Positions 48,695 through 55,199 of a stretch of 55,199 nucleotides of DNA are shown here, piece after piece; positions within the stretch are counted from its first letter, which is position 1, and every line of letters starts with the position of its first letter. Source of the DNA: Eggerthellaceae bacterium (GTDB lineage Bacteria > Actinomycetota > Coriobacteriia > Coriobacteriales > Eggerthellaceae); the NCBI GenBank assembly GCA_030524475.1, contig JAUNGO010000007.1, positions 1 to 55,199 on the forward strand, read 5' to 3'. The notes beneath the pieces are model-generated. The model saw nothing but the letters and a program-made list of their open reading frames with translations. It did not search any database and was not told the DNA's origin. Position numbers and translations under genes: made by a program.

Positions 48695-51124
48695 ATGTCT
48701 GTCGACCTCGATACCTTAAACGCCCCGCAACGCGAAGCCGTGCTGACCACCGAAGGGCCCCTGCTCGTGCTGGCAGGCGCGGGCTCGGGCAAGACGCGCG
48801 TGCTGACGTTTCGCATCGCACGGCTGATCGAGCAGGGCGTCTATCCTTGGGCTATTTTGGCCATCACGTTCACCAACAAGGCCGCCGCCGAGATGCGCGA
48901 GCGTCTCGGCGCGCTGGTGGGACCCGCCAGCCGCGGCATGTGGGTGTCCACCTTCCACAGCATGTGCGTGCGCATCCTGCGCGCCGACGCCGAGCGCCTC
49001 GGCTTCTCCAAAAGCTTCACCATCTACGACACCGACGACCTCAAGCGCCTGTACAAAGAGATCATGGCCGAGCTCGACGTCGACCCGAAGCGCTTTCCCG
49101 TACATGCCCTGATGAACCGCATCTCGCAGGCGAAAAACGAGCTCATTGTGCCGGGCGACTTCGAGAAGCAAGTGGCCGACCCGGTGGGGAAGGTGGCGGC
49201 GCGCGTGTACACGCGGCTGCAGGAGCGTCTGCGCGCCGCCAACGCGTTCGACTTCGACGACTTGCTCTTGTACGCTTACCTGTTGCTGAAGAACCACGCG
49301 GACGTGCTTTCCGCCTACCAGGAGCGTTTCCGCTACATCATGGTGGACGAGTATCAGGACACCAACCATGCGCAGTACGAGATCACGATGCTGCTTGCGG
49401 CGGCGCACCAAAACATCATGGTGGTGGGCGACGACGACCAGTCCATTTACAGTTGGCGCGGCGCCGATTTGCGCAACATCCTGGAGTTCGAGAGCGACTT
49501 TCCGCAGGCGCACGTGGTGAAGCTGGAGCAGAACTACCGCAGCGTGGGCAACATCTTGGCGGCGGCGAACGCGGTGATCGCGAACAACCAGCACCGCAAG
49601 GTGAAGCGTCTGTTCACGGCGGCCGAGGACGGCGACAAGATCAACGTGTACATGGCCACCGACGAGCGCGACGAGGGGCGTTGGATCGCCGGCGAGATCG
49701 AGAAGCAGCGTGCGCAGGGCTTAAGCTACGACGACATAGCGGTGTTCTACCGCACGAACGCCCAGTCGCGCATGCTTGAAGACATGCTGCTGCGCGCGGG
49801 CGTGCCGTACCGCATCGTGGGCGGCACGCGCTTTTTCGACCGCGCCGAGATCCGCGACGTGATGGCGTACCTCACGCTGGTGGTGAACCCCGCCGACGAC
49901 ATCGCGGCCAAGCGCGTGGTCAACGTGCCCAAGCGCGGCGTGGGGAAAACCACGGTCGAGCGCATCGAGCAGTTCGCGCGCGAGATGGGCGTGCCGTTTC
50001 TGGAGGCGGCGGAGCTGGTGCTGGTCGACCCCGAGGTGCGCGCCGCCACACGGCGCGCGGTGGGGGAGTTCGTCGAGCTCATCAAGACGGCGCGCACCTA
50101 CGGCGGCGACTTGCGCCGCGTGATCGAGGCGGTGGTGGACGCCTCGGGGCTCATCGGGGCGCTTGAGGCGGAAGGCACCGACGAGGCGCGCGGGCGCATC
50201 GAGAACATCCAAGAGTTCATGGGCGTGGTGGACGAGTTTGCGGAAACGCACGACGACGAGGGGGATTTCGCGGCGCCGACGGCGGAGGGTGGCGCGGGCG
50301 ACGGCGCGGTCGCAGACGAGCCGGTGCGCGTGCTGCGGGGCGACTCGCTGGCCGACTTCATCGAGTGGGTGCGTCTGCGCACCGACCTCGACACCATGAC
50401 CGAGGACGGGCACGCCGTCACGCTGATGACGGTGCACTCCTCGAAGGGCCTGGAGTTCGACTGCGTGTTCGTGGCGGGCATGGAGGAAACGCTGTTCCCG
50501 CACATGAACTCGGTGGGCGACGCGGCCAGCGTGGAGGAAGAGCGCCGACTGGCGTACGTGGCCATCACGCGCGCCCGCAAGCGGCTGTTCCTCACCTGCG
50601 CGCAACAACGGCAGATCTTCGGGCAAACGTCGGCGAACCCCACGTCGCGTTTCCTGATGGAGATTCCGAGCGAGCTGCGGCGCACCTCCGGCGTGGGGTC
50701 GGCGGGCTTCTCGGGTACGGGATGGGAAAAGCGCGGAAGCCGCCGAGGCATTGCCGGCTCGGGCGTTGAGGCGGGCGAAGGGCGCGTGTTCGGGCGCTCG
50801 AGCGCCAGCGGCTCGGCGGGGCGCGGCGACCGCACGCGGGCGGGTCGTAGCGGGCATACGGGCATGAGCCTTGCCGAGGGGATGCGCACGCACGGCGCGG
50901 GGTCGCGCGTGTCGGGTTCGGCGGGAACGTCGGGCGTCTCGCGGAAGAAGTCGGGCGCTGCGGCCGTGTTCGCGGTGGGCGATACGATAGACCACAAGAC
51001 GTTTGGTCGCGGCAAGGTGATGAAGATCGACGGCGACACGCTGCACGTCAAGTTCGCCAAAACCGGCCAAACGAAGAAGCTGCTGAAGGATTACGCGCCC
51101 ATCGTCAAAGTCCGCCCGTCCTGA
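48695..51124 (+). CDS. pcrA: ATP-dependent DNA helicase PcrA/UvrD
   Basis: An 809-residue superfamily 1 3'-5' helicase for repair and replication-fork maintenance. Motifs in order: Q-motif LNAPQREAV (8-16), Walker A LAGAGSGKTRV (26-36), FTNKAAAEMRERL (Ia), VDEYQDTNHAQYE (Walker B), VVGDDDQSIYSWRGAD (III), LEQNYRS (IV), LMTVHSSKGLEFDCVFVAGM (V) and RRLAYVAITRARKRL (VI). A Gly/Ser/Arg-rich linker (about 665-755) leads to the short C-terminal Tudor-like domain (VGDTIDHKTFGRGKVMKIDG) that contacts RNA polymerase. ATG 48695 follows AAGGAA. The stop TGA lies in the loop of the first hairpin of element copy C. Confidence 0.96.
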   Translation: MSVDLDTLNAPQREAVLTTEGPLLVLAGAGSGKTRVLTFRIARLIEQGVYPWAILAITFTNKAAAEMRERLGALVGPASRGMWVSTFHSMCVRILRADAERLGFSKSFTIYDTDDLKRLYKEIMAELDVDPKRFPVHALMNRISQAKNELIVPGDFEKQVADPVGKVAARVYTRLQERLRAANAFDFDDLLLYAYLLLKNHADVLSAYQERFRYIMVDEYQDTNHAQYEITMLLAAAHQNIMVVGDDDQSIYSWRGADLRNILEFESDFPQAHVVKLEQNYRSVGNILAAANAVIANNQHRKVKRLFTAAEDGDKINVYMATDERDEGRWIAGEIEKQRAQGLSYDDIAVFYRTNAQSRMLEDMLLRAGVPYRIVGGTRFFDRAEIRDVMAYLTLVVNPADDIAAKRVVNVPKRGVGKTTVERIEQFAREMGVPFLEAAELVLVDPEVRAATRRAVGEFVELIKTARTYGGDLRRVIEAVVDASGLIGALEAEGTDEARGRIENIQEFMGVVDEFAETHDDEGDFAAPTAEGGAGDGAVADEPVRVLRGDSLADFIEWVRLRTDLDTMTEDGHAVTLMTVHSSKGLEFDCVFVAGMEETLFPHMNSVGDAASVEEERRLAYVAITRARKRLFLTCAQQRQIFGQTSANPTSRFLMEIPSELRRTSGVGSAGFSGTGWEKRGSRRGIAGSGVEAGEGRVFGRSSASGSAGRGDRTRAGRSGHTGMSLAEGMRTHGAGSRVSGSAGTSGVSRKKSGAAAVFAVGDTIDHKTFGRGKVMKIDGDTLHVKFAKTGQTKKLLKDYAPIVKVRPS

Positions 51125-51268
51125 CGGAGCGGGCGAACTCGCCGACGCTGCGAGGCGCCGAGGCGCCCGCCTAAGCCCCTTGTGCAGGACTCGGCGTTGG
51201 CCCTTAAGCCAACTTGGTCCTGCGGCGGGGCTTATGCGGGCGCCTCGGCGCCTCTCGCTGGCTTTACG
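51114..51268 (+). repeat. Structured intergenic element, copy C
   Basis: Hairpin GCCCGTCC (51114-51121), loop TGAC containing the pcrA stop, GGAGCGGGC (51126-51134). Then GAAC leading into CGCCGACGCTGCG (51135-51152). The best layered hairpin of the family follows: a perfect 19-bp stem 51152-51170 with 51236-51254, TAAGCCCC (51172-51179) with GGGGCTTA (51227-51234), GCAGGAC with GTCCTGC, and GTTGGC with GCCAAC. It ends with CTCGCTGGCTTTACG (51254-51268). The rest of the 327-base gap before the pyrophosphatase gene holds a GCGAACACGGG-type word and the promoter. Confidence 0.85.
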
Positions 51269-51451
51269 GCGTTTTGCGGCACCTCTTTCTTGTCCGCTCC
51301 CGTGTTCGCGCTCCTTCCTCTCCCTTTCGCCGCGTAGATGCGGGTTTTTAGCGACTTGGCGGTTGCGGCCGCGCTCTTGCGCCGCGTTGCGCGCTATACT
51401 GCCACGCGAAACCCGCACCATATGCACGCACTCGACTCAAGGAGCCTTCCT

Positions 51452-52810
51452 GTGCCATCACCCGTCATCGTCGTGGGGCATCGCAACCCCGACAACGACT
51501 CCATCTGCGCCGCCGTTGGCTACGCGTACCTGAAAAACGAGCTCGCGAAGCGCGAGGGGCGCGCCGACGCCGTGACGTACATGCCCGCGCGCTTGGGCCC
51601 CATGCCGCCTGAGAGCGCGTGGATCCTCGAGAGCAACGGCATCCCTGCGCCGAAGGTCATTCCGCACGTGCACGCGCGCATCGCCGACGTCATGACCACC
51701 GATCTGGTCACCATCAGCCACGACGCCACGGTGCTCGAGGCCGGCAAGCTGCTGCGCCAGAACAGCATTCGCTCGCTCGTGGTTACCAACGACGACGGCA
51801 CCTTCCGCGGGCTTATCGCCACGCGCGCCATCGCCAACCGCTACATCTCGGCCACCGACGTGCTCGACGAGGACGGGTCGAACTCCATGGCGGTGGCGGC
51901 GTCGCTCATCGAGTCGCTCGGGCAGCGCGTCAGCGAGCTCACCGAGGAAAACGTGCTCGTGCTCGATGCGGAAGGGCTGCTCAAAGACGCCATCGACGAC
52001 TTGATCTCCAGTGAACTGCGCGAAGGCGTGGTCCTCGACGACGACGGTTTTTGCATCGGCATCGTCACGCGTTCCGACATCGCGTCGCGGCCGAAGCGCA
52101 AGGTGGTTCTCGTCGACCACAACGAGACGCGCCAGGCGGCGCCCGGCATCGAGGAGGCGGACGTGGTGGAGATTCTCGACCACCACCGCATCGCCGACGT
52201 GATGACGGCGAACCCCATTCAGTTTCTAAACCTGCCCGTGGGCTCGACGGCCACCATCGTCACGATGGAGTTCCGCAAGCACGGCGTGGACGTGCCGCGT
52301 GAGATCGCGGCGGTGCTGCTGTCGGCCATCATGACCGACACGGTTATCTTGAAGTCGCCCACCGCCACGGCCGTCGACCGCGACCAGGTGGACTACCTGG
52401 CGGGCATCTTGGAGGTCGATCCCACCGAGTTTGGCCTCAAGGTGTTCCGCACGCGCGGCGGCGAGGATGATATGCCGGTGAAAGATTTGGTGGAGGCCGA
52501 CTCGAAGGAGTTTTTGTTCGGCGACCACACCGTGCTCATCGCGCAGCACGAAACGGTCGACTTGGCGGCGGTCATGGCGCGCGAGGACGAGATTCGCGCG
52601 CACATGCGCTCGATTCTGGAGGCGCGCAAGTACGAGTTCGTGCTGCTCATGGTGACCGACATCATGGCGGAGGGCAGCCAGTTCATCTGCGAAGGCAACC
52701 GCCGCGTGGTGAACCGCGTGTTCAACATCAACTGCACCGGCGTCGGCGGCACGTGGATGCCCGGCGTGCTGTCGAGGAAAAAGCAGGTGGCGGCGAAGCT
52801 GTTGGGGTAG
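51452..52810 (+). CDS. ppaC: Manganese-dependent inorganic pyrophosphatase with CBS domains
   Basis: A 452-residue family II PPase that hydrolyses PPi. DHH-type motifs: VVGHRNPDNDSICAA (7-21) and ILDHHRI (about residue 243), then the DHHA2 domain, ending in VGGTWMPGVLSRKKQ near the C-terminus. A regulatory insert follows the first motif: two CBS domains (ADVMTTDLVTISHDATVLEA at about 73-92, and a later pair ending near GIVTRSDIA), which bind adenine nucleotides. The start is GTG 51452, 8 bases after AAGGAG; the frame from 51338 is not homologous. A DRTGG domain between the CBS repeats is not evident. Confidence 0.93.
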   Translation: MPSPVIVVGHRNPDNDSICAAVGYAYLKNELAKREGRADAVTYMPARLGPMPPESAWILESNGIPAPKVIPHVHARIADVMTTDLVTISHDATVLEAGKLLRQNSIRSLVVTNDDGTFRGLIATRAIANRYISATDVLDEDGSNSMAVAASLIESLGQRVSELTEENVLVLDAEGLLKDAIDDLISSELREGVVLDDDGFCIGIVTRSDIASRPKRKVVLVDHNETRQAAPGIEEADVVEILDHHRIADVMTANPIQFLNLPVGSTATIVTMEFRKHGVDVPREIAAVLLSAIMTDTVILKSPTATAVDRDQVDYLAGILEVDPTEFGLKVFRTRGGEDDMPVKDLVEADSKEFLFGDHTVLIAQHETVDLAAVMAREDEIRAHMRSILEARKYEFVLLMVTDIMAEGSQFICEGNRRVVNRVFNINCTGVGGTWMPGVLSRKKQVAAKLLG

Positions 52811-52814
52811 GGGC

Positions 52815-53822
52815 TCAGCAAAGCGTCTCCTCTACGCGCTTCGCCAGAAACGCGTAGAATCGGGCGGCGTCGCTTTCTTCCTTCACGTGGGGCGCGCAGC
52901 CGATAGAGATGGTTCGCGCGAACTCCTGCTCCTCGAGCAGCACGAGCCGCGCGTTGCCGCCGTCGAGGCTCTCCCAGCTGCGGGTGGGCCAAAAGCCCAC
53001 GCCGAGCCCCGCGCCGATAACCTTTTTCACAATGGCGGGGCTGTCGCTTTCGAACGTGATGCGCGGAAAGAACAGCCTCTGCGCGCAAAGCGTGTCGCAG
53101 ATTGCCCGAAAGCGGCGAGAACCCGCCAAACAGATGAAGTCCTCGCCCGCAAGTTCTTGGAGCTGCGCGGTTTTGCCGTAGCGGCTTTCCTGCGGAACCG
53201 CCACGCCGATGCGCTCGCTGAACAGCGCGCGCTTGCCTTCCGTTTGCGTGTTGGCTGCCCCGATTGCCTCGTCGTTGCTCGGATGCATGCCGCGCCTTTC
53301 TCTCCGAAGCGAGGTGTCGGGGTCTTCGGGCATGACGGCGCGTATGCGCGCGGCGAGCTGCTGCTCGAAGGCGTTTGTGCTGGGGGTATCGGGCGGAAGC
53401 GGTGCCTCGAGGGTGGTAACGACCACGTCGGGCCGCTGGGCGCCTTCCGCTTGCGATATGCGAAACGTCACGTCGGGGTGGTGCTCCTTGTAGGCGGCAA
53501 TGGCGTCGACGGCGAGGGTTGAGGCGGCGTAGATGCCCACGCTTACCGTGCGCTCGCTTTGCTCGGCGAAGGCGCGCACGTCGCCTGTGGCGGTGCGCAA
53601 GCTCTCGACGGCAGGGGCAATGCGGTCGCGCAGGTAGGCGCCTGCGGGCGTGAGCTTGATGCCGCGTCCCGACCGCTCGAACAGCTCGACTCCCAACTCG
53701 TGCTCAAGCCGATGGATCGACTGCGTCAGCGCGGGCTGGGCGATATGGAGCCGGCGTGCGCTGTTGGTCACGTGCTCGGTGCGCGCCACTTCGAGAAAGT
53801 ACGTCATTTGCTGCAAATCCAC
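52815..53822 (-). CDS. LysR-family regulator with an insertion in the ligand domain
   Basis: A 335-residue LysR protein. The HTH is clear: QQMTYFLEVARTEHVTNSAR, IAQPALTQSIHRLEHELGV, then LFERSGRGIKLTPAG. Lobe 1 of the effector domain starts at TVSVGIYAASTLAV. Between about residues 138 and 193 a polar, Arg/Asp/Pro-rich stretch replaces the usual short turn, so the domain is longer than normal. The start GTG 53822 has GGCAGGGAG upstream. It ends 4 bases from the pyrophosphatase stop (convergent). An ATAAC-N6-GTTAT dyad just upstream suggests autoregulation. The target gene is not clear; the divergent membrane-protein gene is one option. Confidence 0.85.
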   Translation of the reverse strand: MDLQQMTYFLEVARTEHVTNSARRLHIAQPALTQSIHRLEHELGVELFERSGRGIKLTPAGAYLRDRIAPAVESLRTATGDVRAFAEQSERTVSVGIYAASTLAVDAIAAYKEHHPDVTFRISQAEGAQRPDVVVTTLEAPLPPDTPSTNAFEQQLAARIRAVMPEDPDTSLRRERRGMHPSNDEAIGAANTQTEGKRALFSERIGVAVPQESRYGKTAQLQELAGEDFICLAGSRRFRAICDTLCAQRLFFPRITFESDSPAIVKKVIGAGLGVGFWPTRSWESLDGGNARLVLLEEQEFARTISIGCAPHVKEESDAARFYAFLAKRVEETLC

Positions 53823-53850
53823 GGATGGCTCTCCCTGCCTTAGGTAATTT

Positions 53851-53866
53851 ATAACATATGCGTTAT
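53851..53866. promoter_or_regulatory. LysR-type operator ATAAC-N6-GTTAT
   Basis: A 5-bp dyad with a 6-base centre (53851-53866) lies 29 bases before the LysR start, within a 60-base AT-rich region. It fits the T-N11-A pattern of LysR sites. It probably serves the LysR gene itself and possibly the divergent gene. Confidence 0.6.
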
Positions 53867-54099
53867 CAAATACATTTTAATTATATATTAGACAATATGT
53901 GTTGGAGCACTAGAATCGAATGCGTTGCTGTTGAGCCAGCGCGAATGCCTTTGGGTTGCATCCCTGTTGAACCCTCGGCCGACTCTCGTCTTGCTACCAT
54001 CGCGCCGTTGGCGCTCGCGCGGCTCGGCGGCGCATCGGAAGCCGGAAGAAGTCAAAAGAAGGCAAGGACAAAGCAATAGGGAAGGCGGTTTGCAGCAGC

Positions 54100-54480
54100 A
54101 TGGCGGAATTGTTGGAGGCGGCGATGCTTATGTGCTTCGGCTTGTCGTGGCCGATGAACGCGTACAAAGGCTATCGGGCGGAAACGGCGGTCGGCACAAG
54201 CTGGCAATTTATCGCGTTGATCACGTTGGGGTATTTCGCCGGCATCGCGGCGAAGTTCGCTTCGGGCAACATCAATTGGGTGCTGGCGGTCTACTTCATC
54301 AACGTGGTTTGCATCGCGGCGAATTGGCTCGTGTATTTCAGGAATCGCCGTCTCGACGCGCAGCGCGAAATCGTGAACGCCTCCGTCGAGCTCAAGGAGC
54401 GCCGCGCCTCGCGCGAGCGCGCGATACGGGCCGCCGAGGAGGGCTATATCGCGGGCGTGCGCACGGCGCAGCAACGCTAA
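54100..54480 (+). CDS. Small membrane protein, SemiSWEET/PQ-loop-like
   Basis: A 126-residue protein with about three predicted membrane helices (roughly 3-18, 33-55, 60-80) and a long charged C-terminal helix (about 82-126) rich in Arg and Glu. The FGLSWPMNAYKGYR (13-26) and GTSWQFIALITLGYFAGIAAK pattern resembles the PQ-loop of SemiSWEET sugar transporters, with SWP in place of PQ. Half-size SWEETs act as dimers. The substrate is unknown and the classification is tentative. ATG 54100 has GGGAAGGCGG at a longish distance. The two parS sites lie about 80 bases beyond its stop. Confidence 0.65.
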   Translation: MAELLEAAMLMCFGLSWPMNAYKGYRAETAVGTSWQFIALITLGYFAGIAAKFASGNINWVLAVYFINVVCIAANWLVYFRNRRLDAQREIVNASVELKERRASRERAIRAAEEGYIAGVRTAQQR

Positions 54481-54557
54481 CGGCGTGCTCGGTACGCGCG
54501 CGACACAGCAGCGGTGATGCGCGCTCGGCATATCCCTACACTTTCTTTTCGATGAAA

Positions 54558-54606
54558 TGTTTCACGTGAAACACTTGTGTTGCGCACGGATGTTTCACGT
54601 GAAACA
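54558..54606. promoter_or_regulatory. Two perfect parS centromere sites
   Basis: TGTTTCACGTGAAACA occurs perfectly at 54558-54573 and 54591-54606, start-to-start 33 bases, about three helical turns, so both face the same side of the DNA. This is the conserved parS sequence bound by ParB for chromosome partition; such sites cluster near the replication origin. No parAB gene is in the window. Both sites lie between genes. Confidence 0.92.
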
Positions 54607-54706
54607 TTTTCGCCGCTTATCGGAAGTGCGGGCGGGGGGCTCTCTTGCGCGGTAGAATCTCGTGTCGTTGAGGGCGCCAGGTGCCAGAAGCGTCGGCGCG
54701 TCGGAT

Positions 54707-54773
54707 CAACCCCTGAAGGGCGATGTGCGCCAACCCCTGAAGGGCGACGCGCGCCAACGCTTAAGGCGTGATG
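54707..54773 (+). repeat. 24-base tandem repeats upstream of the peptidase gene
   Basis: CAACCCCTGAAGGGCGATG (54707-54725), CAACCCCTGAAGGGCGACG (54731-54749) and CAACGCTTAAGGCGTGATG (54755-54773) recur at exactly 24-base spacing. The third is diverged but keeps the small hairpin pattern (CGCTTAAGGCG). A fourth, weaker unit may follow. The rest of the 383-base gap 54481-54863 contains the parS pair and no gene. Confidence 0.7.
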
Positions 54774-54863
54774 CGAGCTGGCGCTTGAACCGGCGCCGAA
54801 TCGGTGCCCGAATCGGCGCTTGAAGAGCGGTGCGCATACCGTGCGAAAGGGAGGCTAGGCGAG

Positions 54864-55199
54864 ATGAACGCTGAGAGGTTGCTGGGCTCGTTTCTCGAAA
54901 TGGTGAAGATCGAGAGTCCTTCTTGGCACGAGGCGGCGATGGCCGACTATTGCGTTCGCGCTCTTGAGGACATGGGGTTTGCCGTGCGCGTCGACGACTC
55001 GGCGGCTCAAACGGGCTCCGACACGGGCAACGTCATCGCGCATTTGCCGGGGACGCCGGGAGCGGCGGGGCGTCATATCGCGTTTTCGGCGCACATGGAC
55101 ACCGTGGTTCCCTGCCAGGGCATTGAGCCCGTGATCGAAACGCGCGCTGTCGAGGGGGCAGCGGACAAGCGCGGCGAAGGAGCGGTGGATGCGCGCGGC
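54864..55199 (+). CDS. M20-family peptidase, PepT-like, N-terminal part
   Basis: The gene runs off the right edge; about 112 residues are visible. The start resembles tripeptidase T-like M20 enzymes: LLGSFLEMVKIESPSWHEAA (5-24), FAVRVDDSA, GSDTGNVIAHLPGTPG and the first zinc histidine with its partner in FSAHMDTVVPCQGI. These dizinc enzymes trim di- and tripeptides in the cytoplasm. From about residue 95 the visible sequence (RAVEGAADKRGEGAVDARG) is Ala/Gly/Arg-rich, which departs from the family's usual short loop before GAD. ATG 54864 follows AAAGGGAGG. Confidence 0.82.
   Translation, partial: MNAERLLGSFLEMVKIESPSWHEAAMADYCVRALEDMGFAVRVDDSAAQTGSDTGNVIAHLPGTPGAAGRHIAFSAHMDTVVPCQGIEPVIETRAVEGAADKRGEGAVDARG

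Noticed and set aside
54577..54771. Small frame containing the second parS and tandem repeats
   Set aside because: Its sequence is produced by the repeats (PEGRCAPTPEGR-like) and it has no start signal, so it is better explained as non-coding.
54707..54773. CRISPR array
   Set aside because: The units are contiguous with a 24-base period and have no unique spacers; no cas gene is in the window.

Overview
The window looks like a chromosomal segment of a high-GC gut actinobacterium of the class Coriobacteriia, most likely family Eggerthellaceae. This is an inference from gene content: two cytoplasmic-type molybdopterin oxidoreductases each paired with a small Fe-S protein and a divergent regulator, a TAXI-type TRAP transporter beside a LysR gene, a RecJ-RecQ fusion, a CBS-domain family II pyrophosphatase, and strong GC bias at wobble positions. 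No rRNA, tRNA, CRISPR array or insertion sequence was seen.

Layout. 1-2916: tail of an ABC-F protein, an IMPACT/YigZ protein and an ABC-class P-loop ATPase. 3097-7004 (mostly minus): a nuclease-fold protein of unknown role, a 650-base hairpin- and repeat-rich gap, a PPi-type phosphofructokinase and a LysR regulator. 7410-11707: TAXI receptor, fused TRAP permease, RmlD-like reductase. 11873-15814: Fe-S protein and molybdoenzyme, with a divergent tandem MarR regulator. 15947-21698: RecJ-RecQ fusion and a Rel/SpoT enzyme. 21857-24024: an ATPase with DUF4143 preceded by a perfect 22-bp inverted repeat, then a metallo-beta-lactamase-fold hydrolase. 24403-26118: PiT phosphate transporter and its DUF47 partner, with Pho-box-like repeats upstream. 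26138-30357: zinc-ribbon protein, second Fe-S/molybdoenzyme pair, divergent LysR. 30428-37922: phospholipase-C-like protein, two MFS transporters, a PucR regulator flanked by two near-identical palindromes, and a FucI-like isomerase. 38174-40409: sufE, an unknown gene, sufS. 40604-42508: arsM and an aquaporin. 42841-51124: lysC and asd (separated), an ALDH/Fe-ADH pair and pcrA. 51452-55199: CBS pyrophosphatase, LysR, a SemiSWEET-like membrane protein, two perfect parS sites and the start of a PepT-like peptidase.

The most striking unexplained signal is a family of three roughly 155-nt structured elements (24026-24182, 44127-44278, 51114-51268). Each sits just after a stop codon. They share conserved ends and the same multi-tier hairpin plan, while the stem sequences differ but stay paired. 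This pattern fits either a structured RNA or a mobile/REP-like DNA repeat. The twin parS sites suggest that the segment lies in the replication-origin domain.
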